Part shown: in pieces, positions 36,731 to 46,100 of the stretch
Position numbering within the stretch: position 1 is the stretch's first letter
Layout of the letters: each line of letters opens with the position of its first letter
NCBI RefSeq assembly: GCF_000730165.1
Contig: NZ_CP022112.1
Location: 1,404,001 to 1,468,000, forward strand
Direction of reading: 5' to 3'
Source of the DNA: Nitrospirillum viridazoti CBAmc
Lineage (GTDB): Bacteria; Pseudomonadota; Alphaproteobacteria; Azospirillales; Azospirillaceae
DNA length: 64,000 nucleotides
The notes under the pieces: model-generated
What the model was told of the DNA's origin: nothing
Seen by the model: only the letters and a program-made list of their open reading frames with translations
Databases searched by the model: none
Program-made: the position numbers and the translations under genes

Positions 36731-37440
36731 CGCCGCCCGACACCCCGCCCACCACGGCCCTGGACTGGCGCCCGGCCTACCGCATCGTCCGCACCATCTA
36801 TCCGCCCGTCTGGCTGTTCGAGGATATCGCCGACCCGGCTGATTGGGACCTGATCGCCAGCGCGGAAGCCAAGACCAATCCGCGCGTGCGGGATGAGGTG
36901 GGCGACCTGTCGCTGGTGCCGGCGGGCCGCCGCCTGTCCGGCCCCGGCGCCAGCTTGGCCATGGGCGCCTTCACCCACACCTCCACCGACCGGCCCAGCC
37001 GTTTTTCCGACGGCAGCTTTGGCGTGTGGTACTGCGGTGACCGCTTCGAGGTAGCGCTGATGGAAACCGTCCATCACTTCGGCCGCTTCATGCGCATGAC
37101 GGATGAGCCGGCGGCCGACGCCCAGTTCCGCGAGCTGACCGCCCGCGTGGCCGCCAGCCTCCACGACGTGCGCGGTGAGGCCTTCCAGGACTGCCTGGCG
37201 CCGGACGATTGGGCGGCGGGTCAGGCGCTGGGCAAGCGGCTGAAGGCCCAGGGCAGCGACGGCGTGCTGTACCCCAGCGTGCGCTGGCCCCAGGGCCTTG
37301 CCGCCGCCCTGTATTACCCCGACCTGATCACCCCGCCCATCCTGCAGGCCCGCACCCTGCGCTATCATTGGGATGGCCGGGCCGTGACCCGCTACATCGT
37401 CATCGGCGAGGATGAGTGGCGGGCGATGCCGGAGCCCTAA
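36727..37440 (+). CDS. RES-domain toxin (NAD+-consuming family)
   Basis: 237 residues, GTG start overlapping the antitoxin stop; GTG 36724 is an alternative. The RES family is named for conserved Arg, Glu and Ser: YRIVR (residues 18-22), ALMETVHHFG and LYPSVRWPQG are the candidate regions. Characterised members (MbcT, and RES toxins of other bacteria) break down NAD+ and arrest growth unless bound by their antitoxin. NAD+ targeting here is inferred from family. The gene is followed by a terminator shared with the convergent fpr gene. Confidence 0.9.
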   Translation: MTPPDTPPTTALDWRPAYRIVRTIYPPVWLFEDIADPADWDLIASAEAKTNPRVRDEVGDLSLVPAGRRLSGPGASLAMGAFTHTSTDRPSRFSDGSFGVWYCGDRFEVALMETVHHFGRFMRMTDEPAADAQFRELTARVAASLHDVRGEAFQDCLAPDDWAAGQALGKRLKAQGSDGVLYPSVRWPQGLAAALYYPDLITPPILQARTLRYHWDGRAVTRYIVIGEDEWRAMPEP

Positions 37441-37446
37441 AAAGAA

Positions 37447-37477
37447 ACGGCCGCGCCCCGGGTGGGAGCGCGGCCGT
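37447..37477 (-). terminator. Terminator of ferredoxin reductase gene
   Basis: 10-bp perfect stem ACGGCCGCGC / GCGCGGCCGT (37447-37456, 37468-37477), followed on the minus strand by TTTCTTTT. It also lies just after the RES gene stop, so it may serve both convergent units. Confidence 0.8.
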
Positions 37478-37503
37478 GAACCGTACCGACGGGGATCGCT
37501 GGA

Positions 37504-38277
37504 TCAGCGCTCCACGAAGGCTTTCTCGATGACGTAGTGGCCGGGCTCGTTCGAGCTGCCTTCGCTCATGCCGGCCTCTTCGCACAGGTCCTGCAGATCC
37601 TTCAGCACGCCGGGGCCGCCGCAGATCATGACGCGGTCCTGGGCCGGATCGAACGGCTTCTCACCAATGTCGGCGAAGAACTTGCCGTTTTTGATCAGGT
37701 CGGTCAGGCGGCCTTCCGTGCGGAAGGGCTCACGCGTCACGGTCGGGTAGTAGACCAGCTTGTCGCGCAGCATCTCGCCGATGAACTCGTCATTCGGCAG
37801 GTGCTTGGTGATGTCGTCGTAGTAGGCCAGCTCAGCCACGCGGCGCACGGTGTGGGTGACCACCACCTTCTCGAAGCGCTCGTAGACGTCGGGGTCCTTC
37901 ATCAGGCTCATGAACGGGGCGAGGCCGGTGCCGGAGCCCAGCATGTACAGGGTGCGGCCGGGCAGCAGGTTGTCCAGCAGCAGGGTACCGGTGGCCTTGC
38001 GGCCGTACAGCACCTCATCCCCTTCCTGGATGTGTTGCAGGCGGGAGGTCAGCGGACCGTTCGGCACCTTGATGCTGAAGAATTCCAGGTGCTCTTCATA
38101 ATTGGTGCTGGCCATGGAATAGGCGCGCATCAGCGGGCGGCCGTCGACTTCCAGGCCCACCATGGTGAATTCACCGTTGCGGAAGCGGAAGGACGGATCG
38201 CGGGTCAGCCGGAAGCTGAACAGGTTGTCAGTCCAATGGTGGACGTGGGTGACCTTGCCGGACAGAAACGCGCTCAT
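37504..38277 (-). CDS. fpr: Ferredoxin-NADP+ reductase
   Basis: 257 residues, the bacterial Fpr type. FAD domain with FTMVGLEVDGRPLMRAYSMAS (RAYS flavin motif). NADP domain with LYMLGSGTGLAPFMSLM and VMICGGPGVLKDL, ending HYVIEKAFVER as in Fpr proteins. Transfers electrons between NADPH and ferredoxin or flavodoxin in the cytosol. ATG 38277. The upstream 320 bp contain AT-rich tracts likely to include its promoter. Confidence 0.94.
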   Translation of the reverse strand: MSAFLSGKVTHVHHWTDNLFSFRLTRDPSFRFRNGEFTMVGLEVDGRPLMRAYSMASTNYEEHLEFFSIKVPNGPLTSRLQHIQEGDEVLYGRKATGTLLLDNLLPGRTLYMLGSGTGLAPFMSLMKDPDVYERFEKVVVTHTVRRVAELAYYDDITKHLPNDEFIGEMLRDKLVYYPTVTREPFRTEGRLTDLIKNGKFFADIGEKPFDPAQDRVMICGGPGVLKDLQDLCEEAGMSEGSSNEPGHYVIEKAFVER

Positions 38278-38598
38278 CCTCGCTATACCCTCTTTCCTGA
38301 CACACCGGAAAACATCGCTTTAAGCCGGGGAGAATGGCGGTTCCACGCCTTTCCGCAAATGCGAAAATACACTGCCCTGGATCGCTGCGACTGCATATCT
38401 GGTCGAATAATCTGATATTACAAGAAAAGAACGGGGAAAAAATTTCCTTTCCCACCAAATCATGTGATCAACCAAAGGATGAGGGCGGCACCGCCGCGAT
38501 GCCCCTATCCTAAATGGTCACCCTGTTCGGACAGGGGCGTTTGCGCTTTCTTTACGGTATGGGCCGCAGAATACCCATACCGATCCTGGGGAGAGGAC
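38278..38598. other. Divergent promoter region of fpr and the chemoreceptor gene
   Basis: About 320 bp without a gene. Middle part AT-rich (38395-38465), with a GGGAAA/TTTCCC inverted repeat (38434-38439, 38448-38453). No definite promoter elements assigned. Confidence 0.4.
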
Positions 38599-40011
38599 AT
38601 GGCCGTGGACACCCACCAATCAACACCGCTGCGCGCCGACGCCGGCACGCTGATCGCCGACATCGCGACCGAGGTCGGGCACCTGAGCGTCGACATCGCC
38701 GATGTGGTCGGCAACATCCATCAGGTGGACAGCGCCATCGACAACCAGGGCAAGCAACTGGCCGGCATCCAGGCGGCGACGCGCGACATCGTCGCCAGCA
38801 ATCGCGCCATCGCCGGCATGGCCCAGGCGACGCAGGGCGTGGCGGCGGGCGCGCGGCGGGACATCGACGCCTCGGCCGGGGAAATCCGCCAGTCGCTGTC
38901 CGCCATTGGCGACCTGGTCGCGGCGGTGAACGCCAGCGCGGACGAGCTGGGCGGGCTGGAGGGCGCCATGGGCCGCGTGGCCCGCGTGTCCAGCGACATC
39001 AACCGCATCGCGGCCCAGACCAACCTGCTGGCCCTGAACGCCACCATCGAGGCGGCACGCGCCGGGGAAGCCGGCAAGGGCTTCGCCGTCGTCGCCACGG
39101 AAGTGAAGGCCCTGGCCCGCCAGACGGCCGAGGCCACCGCTGAGATCGACGCCACGCTGAAGGCCCTGACCGAGCAGGTGCGCCGGCTGACCGCCCGCAT
39201 GGCGGCGGGGTCGGAACAGGCTGAGCGCGTGGGCCGCAGCACCGCCACCATCGGCCAGGCGGTGGAAACCGTGGGCACGGCCGTGGCCCAGGTGGAAGAG
39301 AACGCCACCGCCATCGCCGGCGCCACCGGCGATATCGCCCGGCGCTGCGACGGCTTCCAGGAGACGGTGGACGCGCTGCACCGTGACGCGGCATCGTCCG
39401 GCACGGCGCTGAAGACCGCGACCACCCACCTGGACCGCACGCTGGAACGGGCGGAGGCCATCATGATGCTGACCGCCACGTCCGGCTACGCGACGGAGGA
39501 CACGCCCTTCATCAACCGGGCGCGCGAGGTGGCGGGCCAGATATCGGCCCGCATGGAACAGGCCCTGGCGGCAGGGGAACTGACCATGGAGGACCTGTTC
39601 GACACCGACCTCAAACCCATCGCCGGCAGTAACCCGCAGCAATACATGACGCGCTACATCCCCTTCCTGGACGCGGCCGTCACCCCCCTGCACGATCCCG
39701 TGCTGACCATGGACCCGCGCATGGTCTTCTGCGCGCCCACCGACCACAACCGCCTGATCCCCTGCCATAATCCGCAGTTCCGCAAGGCCCACGGACCCGA
39801 CTCGGTGTGGAACGCCGCCAATGGCCGCAACCGCCGCGTCTACGCCGACAAGACGGCCACCGCCGTCAGCCGCGGCACCGCGCCGTTCCTGCTGCAGACC
39901 TATCGCCGCGACATGGGCGGCGGCGTCTTCGCCCTGATGAAGGACGCCTCCGCCCCCATCTGGGTGCGCGGGCGGCTATGGGGCGGCCTGCGGGTCTGCT
40001 ACCGCGCCTGA
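38599..40011 (+). CDS. Soluble methyl-accepting chemotaxis protein with C-terminal sensor-like domain
   Basis: 470 residues from ATG 38599 (GGGGAGAGG upstream). There is no membrane segment. Residues about 15-320 are coiled-coil with the MCP signalling tip [40 protein letters not shown]. The C-terminal about 140 residues form a separate domain with [47 protein letters not shown] and a final [10 protein letters not shown]. This domain is seen at the end of several alphaproteobacterial chemoreceptors and presumably senses a cytoplasmic signal. Couples to CheA/CheW encoded elsewhere. Confidence 0.88.
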   Translation: MAVDTHQSTPLRADAGTLIADIATEVGHLSVDIADVVGNIHQVDSAIDNQGKQLAGIQAATRDIVASNRAIAGMAQATQGVAAGARRDIDASAGEIRQSLSAIGDLVAAVNASADELGGLEGAMGRVARVSSDINRIAAQTNLLALNATIEAARAGEAGKGFAVVATEVKALARQTAEATAEIDATLKALTEQVRRLTARMAAGSEQAERVGRSTATIGQAVETVGTAVAQVEENATAIAGATGDIARRCDGFQETVDALHRDAASSGTALKTATTHLDRTLERAEAIMMLTATSGYATEDTPFINRAREVAGQISARMEQALAAGELTMEDLFDTDLKPIAGSNPQQYMTRYIPFLDAAVTPLHDPVLTMDPRMVFCAPTDHNRLIPCHNPQFRKAHGPDSVWNAANGRNRRVYADKTATAVSRGTAPFLLQTYRRDMGGGVFALMKDASAPIWVRGRLWGGLRVCYRA

Positions 40012-40179
40012 GGTCAAGGCCAAACCCAATCCCTTTTCGCCGGGCTGCAACACCAGCGTCACAAGACTGGCATACGCTGGGATTAGCATGCGGTTAAACG
40101 TGCCTGCCCGGGGGGCGGGCGGCACGCGGCTGCGGTCCCCAAACCCATGGGGCGCGGCATTCAGGGGGAATGAAGCGAC

Positions 40180-40689
40180 ATGGCGAAGGTCTACCGCGTT
40201 CTGTTTCTATGCCAGTTCAACTCCGCCCGCAGCATCATGGCCGAGGCGCTGATGCGCCATTGGGCCGGCGGCCGGTTCGAGGTGTTCAGCGCCGGGTCCG
40301 ACCCGCTGCCGGAATGCAACCCCATCGCCCTGGACCTGCTGACCAAGGCCCGCATTCCCACCGAGGGCCTGCATCCCAAATCGTGGAACGAATTCGCGGG
40401 CCCCGACGTGGCGCCCATGGACTTCATCTTCCACACCTGTGACACGAGCGCCAAGGCGGAAGCGCCCCATTGGCCCGGCCACCCGATGATCGCCCACTGG
40501 GGCTTCCCCGACCCGCAGGGGTTCAAGGGGTCGGAGGTGGAACAGCGGGCCCTGTTCAATCTGCTGTTCGGCATGATCGAGCGCCGGGTGCGCATCTTCT
40601 GTTCGCTGCCCGAGCAAAGGTTGGCCCGCCTGACAGCCGAGGCGCTGACGGCGATGCACAGTGAGGAGGGTTGGGCGGCGGCCGGCTGA
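40180..40689 (+). CDS. Low-molecular-weight phosphatase/arsenate reductase family protein (ArsC-like)
   Basis: 169 residues. P-loop C-x5-R-S at residues 11-18 (LFLCQFNSARSIMAEAL), the catalytic signature of LMW protein tyrosine phosphatases and thioredoxin-type arsenate reductases. The N-S-A-R form and the general-acid-region WGFPDPQGF favour the arsenate-reductase side. No arsR or arsenite exporter is adjacent. Followed by a paralogue lacking the catalytic Cys. A 10-bp bulged hairpin (40099-40126) lies in its upstream region. Confidence 0.85.
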   Translation: MAKVYRVLFLCQFNSARSIMAEALMRHWAGGRFEVFSAGSDPLPECNPIALDLLTKARIPTEGLHPKSWNEFAGPDVAPMDFIFHTCDTSAKAEAPHWPGHPMIAHWGFPDPQGFKGSEVEQRALFNLLFGMIERRVRIFCSLPEQRLARLTAEALTAMHSEEGWAAAG

Positions 40690-40733
40690 GCCGGCCCTTC
40701 CCCAGCCCTCCCGCCCCGTACCGGACGAGTCCC

Positions 40734-41306
40734 ATGATGCCGCCCGACAGCCCGACGCCGGACATGATCTTGCCCCAGCCGCCGAACGGCACCCGCTACG
40801 GCATGGTGAACCGGCGCCTGGGCGTGCTGTTCGTCGGGCGGGTCAACGCCGGGCGCAGCATGATGGCGGAGGCGCTGCTGCGTCATCATGCGGGGCACCG
40901 ATTCGACGCCCACAGCGCGGGCCTGACCCCTGTGGACCGGCCGAACCCCTACGCCCTGGCCCGCCTGCGGGCGGAAGGTGTCGCCACCGGCGGCCTGGCG
41001 CCCAAGCCGCTGGAGCGCTTCATGGCGCCGGACGCCCCGCCGGTGGACATCGTCATCACCGTCAGCGAGCTGGCGGCGACGGGCATGGCCGGCGCCTGGC
41101 CGAGCCAGCCGGTGACGGCGCACTGGGCCCTGCCCGACCCGGACCCCGCCCTGTATCCGGATGCCGACGCGCCTGAGGTACTGGTGGACGCCATCTTCCA
41201 GGATTTACGGCGACGCATCGATGTGTTGTCCGTCCTGCCCGCCCACTGCCTGCTGGCGCTGAGCCAGTGGCGGGATGAGGACGAGGACGGGCTGCGCACC
41301 GCCTGA
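40734..41306 (+). CDS. LMW-phosphatase/ArsC paralogue with catalytic Cys replaced by Gly
   Basis: 190 residues from ATG 40734, 44 bp after the ArsC-like gene. The fold matches its neighbour over the whole length (MMAEALLRHHAGHRFDAHSAGLTPVDRPNPYALARL, then VTAHWALPDPDPAL). The P-loop reads VGRVNAGRS: Gly35 replaces the catalytic cysteine while Arg41 and Ser42 are kept. It also has an N-terminal extension of about 25 residues. It cannot be an active LMW phosphatase by the known mechanism; a binding or regulatory partner of the active copy is a reasonable inference. Confidence 0.8.
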   Translation: MMPPDSPTPDMILPQPPNGTRYGMVNRRLGVLFVGRVNAGRSMMAEALLRHHAGHRFDAHSAGLTPVDRPNPYALARLRAEGVATGGLAPKPLERFMAPDAPPVDIVITVSELAATGMAGAWPSQPVTAHWALPDPDPALYPDADAPEVLVDAIFQDLRRRIDVLSVLPAHCLLALSQWRDEDEDGLRTA

Positions 41307-41792
41307 TTCCGCGAGACGGAAAATCCCGGCAGGCGCATAATTAAGCCGCCGATGGATAAAGCATACCCAGGGCGGCCGATAATTCAGCTGGACATAGCAA
41401 TCATTGCATTTTTTCCGGAATTCGCGAAAAGCGAGTGCCGTGTTGTGACACCGCTCACTGGCAGCGGCGTGACGCCCTGCCCATAGTCCGCTGCAATAAT
41501 GAGGGCCCATGGGATCGGACGGATCGGGTGCGGGGGCATCGGATCGCCGGGGACAGGCCATCGTTTAGGAAAGCGCACCGCTGCCGGCTGTAGCCGCCTG
41601 CCCTAAGGATTTCCTTGGGGGCGAGACGGCGCGGAAGGGTTTGCCCTTCGCATCCGGTGGACAGCCATCGCCCGGTTCACGCCGTGGCGGCGCGTTGCCG
41701 CGCGTGTGCGATTTCGAGACCGACACCATCGCCCACCCGGCGGGATCGTCCCGCCGGAACCTGGGCATTTTGCGCCGAGCGAGACCGACACC
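41307..41792. other. Upstream region of the RND efflux operon
   Basis: About 485 bp without a convincing gene. An imperfect 20-bp dyad centred on GAATTC (41411-41430; arms TTTTC and GAAAA) is a candidate operator. A 14-bp direct repeat, GAGACCGACACCAT, occurs at 41716-41729 and again at 41781-41794, where it runs into the adaptor start codon. No local TetR/MarR regulator gene. Confidence 0.4.
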
Positions 41793-43049
41793 ATGGAATC
41801 CCAATCGACCGTGACCACCGTGCCGAAACCGGGTGCGCCGCCGACGGGACTGTCGCGCACCGACTACCGGGGGCAGAACGGCCGCCAGCGCCCGCCGCGC
41901 ATCGCCCTGTTCATGGTCATCACCGTCATCGCGCTGGCCATCATCGGCGGCCTGTTCGTGGCCTATGACCGCGTCGTCCGCCCAAAGATGATCGGCGAAT
42001 TCCTGAAGAGCATGATGCCGCCGCCCGCCGCCGTCGCCACCGCCGTGGCCCAGGCCGAGGACGTGCCGCAGCTGCTGCCCGCCGTGGGCAGCCTGCAGGC
42101 CGTGCACCAGGTGACGGTAACGCCCGAGGTGGGCGGCTCGGTCACCAAGATCCTGTTCCAGTCCGGCGCCACCGTCAGCGCCGGCACCCCGCTGCTGCAA
42201 CTGAACGACAAGCCGCAGCAGGGCGACTTGGCAAACTACAAGGCCCAGGCCAAGGTGGCCGAGCTGGACCTGGCCCGCTATCGCGCCCTGGTGGCCAAGC
42301 AGGCGACCTCGCAGCAGACGGTGGACCAGCAGGCCGCCGCCCTGGACCAGGCCAACGCCAACATCGCCAAGACCAACGCCCTGATCGCCCAGCTGCTGGT
42401 CCGGGCGCCGTTCGACGGCGTGCTGGGCGTGCGCCAGGTGGATGTGGGGCAGTACGTCAAGGCCGGCGACGCCGTCGTCACCCTGACCGACCTGGACGAG
42501 CTGTACGCCAACTTCACCCTGGCGGAGGGCGAACGCGGCCGCGTGACCGTGGGCCAGGCCGTGCGCGTGACGGTGGACGCCTTCCCCGGCCGCGTGTTCC
42601 AGGGCACCATCACCGCCATCGATCCCCAGATCAGCAGCGACACCCGCACCGTGAAGCTGCAGGCCACCATCCCCAACAAGGATCACGCCCTGCAACCGGG
42701 GATGTTCAGCAACGTCACCGTCGTGCTGCCGGCCACGCCCAACCAGGTCACCCTGCCGGAAACGGCCGTCGATTATTCGCTGTACGGCAACAGCGTCTAT
42801 ATCGTCCGCCCGACGGTGGACAAGGACGGCAAGCCGGTGAATGGCGCGGACGGCAAGCCGTCCCTCCACGTCGAGCGCATCTTCGTCAAGACCGGCGACC
42901 GGGCGGACGGCAAGGTCGTGGTGGTGAGCGGCGTGAAGCCTGGCGACCGCGTGGTGGCCGTGGGCCAGAACAAGCTGCAGAACGGCGCCGCCGTCAGCCT
43001 GTCGGACCAGGGCCCGCCGCCCGCCCCGGCCCAGACGCCGCGCCCCTGA
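41793..43049 (+). CDS. RND efflux periplasmic adaptor (HlyD/AcrA/MexH-like)
   Basis: 418 residues from ATG 41793. One N-terminal membrane anchor (about residues 30-55), then the adaptor layout: lipoyl half-motif GSLQAVHQVTVTPEVGGSVTKILFQ (about 95-120), helical hairpin (YKAQAKVAELDLARYRALVAKQATSQQTVDQ and on), second lipoyl half LVRAPFDGVLGVRQVDVGQYV, beta-barrel and membrane-proximal domains. Joins the inner-membrane pump to an outer-membrane channel. No channel gene is in the operon, so a shared TolC/OprM-type protein is likely. Followed by the pump gene after 75 bp. Confidence 0.92.
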   Translation: MESQSTVTTVPKPGAPPTGLSRTDYRGQNGRQRPPRIALFMVITVIALAIIGGLFVAYDRVVRPKMIGEFLKSMMPPPAAVATAVAQAEDVPQLLPAVGSLQAVHQVTVTPEVGGSVTKILFQSGATVSAGTPLLQLNDKPQQGDLANYKAQAKVAELDLARYRALVAKQATSQQTVDQQAAALDQANANIAKTNALIAQLLVRAPFDGVLGVRQVDVGQYVKAGDAVVTLTDLDELYANFTLAEGERGRVTVGQAVRVTVDAFPGRVFQGTITAIDPQISSDTRTVKLQATIPNKDHALQPGMFSNVTVVLPATPNQVTLPETAVDYSLYGNSVYIVRPTVDKDGKPVNGADGKPSLHVERIFVKTGDRADGKVVVVSGVKPGDRVVAVGQNKLQNGAAVSLSDQGPPPAPAQTPRP

Positions 43050-43071
43050 TCCAGTCATAGACCCGAAATCA

Positions 43072-43107
43072 GGACCGGCCGCGCCCATAGCGGCGCGCGG
43101 CCGGTCC
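43072..43107 (+). promoter_or_regulatory. Intra-operon stem-loop between adaptor and pump genes
   Basis: Perfect 13-bp stem GGACCGGCCGCGC / GCGCGGCCGGTCC with a 10-nt loop, between the adaptor stop and the pump ATG (43125), without a T-tract. It may stabilise the adaptor message or reduce read-through, setting adaptor:pump stoichiometry. AGGGGA follows as ribosome site. Confidence 0.55.
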
Positions 43108-43124
43108 CAGGGGACACCCCGACC

Positions 43125-46100
43125 ATGAAATTCACCGATCTATTCATCAAACGGCCGGTGCTGGCGCTGGTGGTCAGCCTGCTGATCCTGCTGCTGGGCC
43201 TGCGGTCGTTGTCGACCCTGCCCATCCGGCAGTATCCCAAGCTGTCGTCCACCACCATCAGCATCACCACCGTCTATCCCGGCGCCACGGCCGACCTGAT
43301 GCAGGGGTTCATCACCACCCCCATCGAGCAGGCGGTGGCCAGCGCCGATGGCATCGACTACATGACCAGCAACTCCGTCCAGGGGCAAAGCACGGTCACG
43401 GTCTACGTCAAGCTGAACTACGACCCCAGCCAAGCCATGACCGACGTCATCGCCAAGGTGCAGCAGGTCAAGTACCTGATCCCGAAAGAGGCGAACGACC
43501 CGGTCATCACCAAGTCGACGGGCGACACCACGGCGGTGATGTACCTGAGCTTCGCATCCAAGGAGCTGCCGGGCTCGGCCATCTCCGACTATCTCACCCG
43601 CGTGGTGCAGCCGCTGATCGCCACAGTCGACGGCGTCGCCTCGGCCGACATCCTGGGCGGCCAGACCTTCGCCATGCGCCTGTGGCTGGACCCGGCCCGC
43701 ATGGCGGCGCGCGGCGTTTCCGCCGATGACGTGGCCAACGCCCTGCGCAACAACAACGTGCAGTCCGCCCCGGGCCAGGTGAAGGGCCTGTTCACCGTGT
43801 CCAACGTCACCGCCGACACCGACCTGACCAGCGTGGATGATTTCCGCCGCATGGTGGTGAAGGCGTCGGGCGGGGCGGTGGTACGGCTGGAGGACGTCGC
43901 CTCCATCTCGCTGGGCGCCCAGAACACCAACAGCGCCGTCATGTTCAGCGGCCTGAACGCCGTGTTCATCGGCGTGCAGGTGACGCCCACGGGCAACCCG
44001 CTGCAGATGGTGCAGAACGTGCGTGAGAAGATCCTGCCGGAGATTCAGCGCAACCTGCCGCCCGCCATCGAGATGAAGGTGGCCTATGACGCCACCAACT
44101 TCATCAACGCCTCGATCAGCGAAGTGGAGCACACGCTGATCGAGGCCATCGGCATCGTCATCGTCGTCATCTTCCTGTTCCTCGGATCCCTGCGGTCGGT
44201 GCTGATCCCCGTGATCACCATCCCGCTGTCGCTGATCGGCGCCTTCACCCTGATGCTGGCGGCGGGGTTCAGCCTGAACCTGCTGACCCTGCTGGCCATG
44301 GTGCTGGCCATCGGCCTGGTGGTCGACGACGCCATCGTGGTGGTGGAGAACGTCTACCGCCACCTGGAGGAAGGCAAGACGCCGGTGCAGGCGGCCCTGG
44401 TGGGTGCCCGCGAGATCGCCGGCCCCGTCATCGCCATGACCATCACGCTGGCGGCGGTCTACGCCCCCATCGGCCTGCTGGGCGGCGTCACCGGCGCCCT
44501 GTTCCGTGAGTTCGCCTTCACCCTGGCCGGCTCGGTCATCATCTCGGGCGTGGTGGCTCTGACGCTGTCGCCCATGATGGCGTCGGTGCTGCTGCCCAAG
44601 GGCGGCGACCACACCGCCTTCTCCCGCTTCATCGACCGCACCTTCAACGGCCTGGCCAACTTCTATGAGCGGCGGCTGACCCGCGCACTGGACTATCGTC
44701 CGGTCGTCCTGGTATTCGCCGTGGTCGTGCTGGCCAGCATCCCCTACCTGTACCTGCACGGCCGGGCGGAACTGGCCCCGGAAGAGGACCAGGGCATCCT
44801 GTTCAGCCTGTTCAAGGGCCCGCAGTACGCCAACATCGACTATACCCAGCATTATGCCCAGCAGCTGGACGCCGCCGGCGGCACCCTGCCCGAGGGGCGG
44901 GAGCGCTTCCTGATCAGCGGCACCTCCGGCACCAGCCAGGGCATCGCGGGCGTGTTGCTGAAGCCATGGGGGGAGCGCGACCGGCCCATCCAGCAGTCGC
45001 TGGCGGCGCTGCAGGCGGCGTTCAACCAAGTTCCGGGCGAAAAGGCGCTGGTGTTCAACCTGCCGCCCCTGCCCGGCACCACCGGCGGCCTGCCGGTGCA
45101 GATGGTGCTGAACGGGACCCAGGGCTTCCCCGCCATCTATGAGGCGATGGAGAAGATCAAGGCCGCCGCCAACGCCAGCCACAAGTTCCTGATCGTGGAC
45201 AGCGACCTGGACTACAACACCCCCGTGGTGCGCATCCACATCGACCGGTCCAAGGCCAACGAGATGGGCGTCACCATGGCCAGCATCGGCGATACCCTGG
45301 CCCTGATGGTGGGTGAGAACTACGTCAACCGCTTCAACCTGCAGGGCCGGTCGTACGAGGTCATCCCCCAGGTGCCGCGCATCGACCGCCTGACGCCGGA
45401 CAAGCTGACGCGCTTCTACGTCACCTCCGTCACCGGCGACCAGGTGCCGCTGTCCACCTTCCTGCGCCTGGAAGAGGGCACGGATCCCAACGCGCTGACC
45501 CACTACAACCAGATGAACTCCGCCACCTTCCAGGCCGTGCCCATGCCGGGCGTGTCCATGGGCGAGGCGGTGGCCTTCCTGGAAGACCAGGTGAAGCAGC
45601 TGCCGGCCGGCTACAGCCACAGCTATCTCAGCCAGACCCGGCAGTTCGTCGAGGAAGGCAACCAGTTGGCCATGACTTTCGGCTTCGCGCTGATCGTCAT
45701 CTTCCTGGTGCTGGCGGCGCAGTTCGAAAGCCTGCGCGACCCGCTGGTCATCATGGTCAGCGTGCCCATGTCCATCTGCGGCGCGCTGATCCCGCTGTTC
45801 ATCGGCATCACCTCGATCAACATCTACACCCAGGTGGGCCTGGTGACGCTGATCGGCCTGATCTCCAAGCACGGCATCCTGCTGGTGGAATTCGCCAACG
45901 AGATGCAGGTGAAGGAAGGGCTGGGCCGCCGGGAGGCCATTCTGCACGCCGCCCGCGTGCGCCTGCGCCCCATCCTGATGACCACCGCCGCCATGGTGGT
46001 GGGCCTGCTGCCGCTGCTGATCGCGTCGGGCGCCGGTGCCGCCAGCCGCTTCTCCATCGGTCTGGTGGTGGTGACCGGCATGTCCATCGGCACGCTGTTC

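Noticed and set aside
40180-41306. An arsenic-resistance operon
   Set aside because: No ArsR, ArsB/Acr3 or ArsH gene nearby, and the second phosphatase-like protein lacks the catalytic cysteine.
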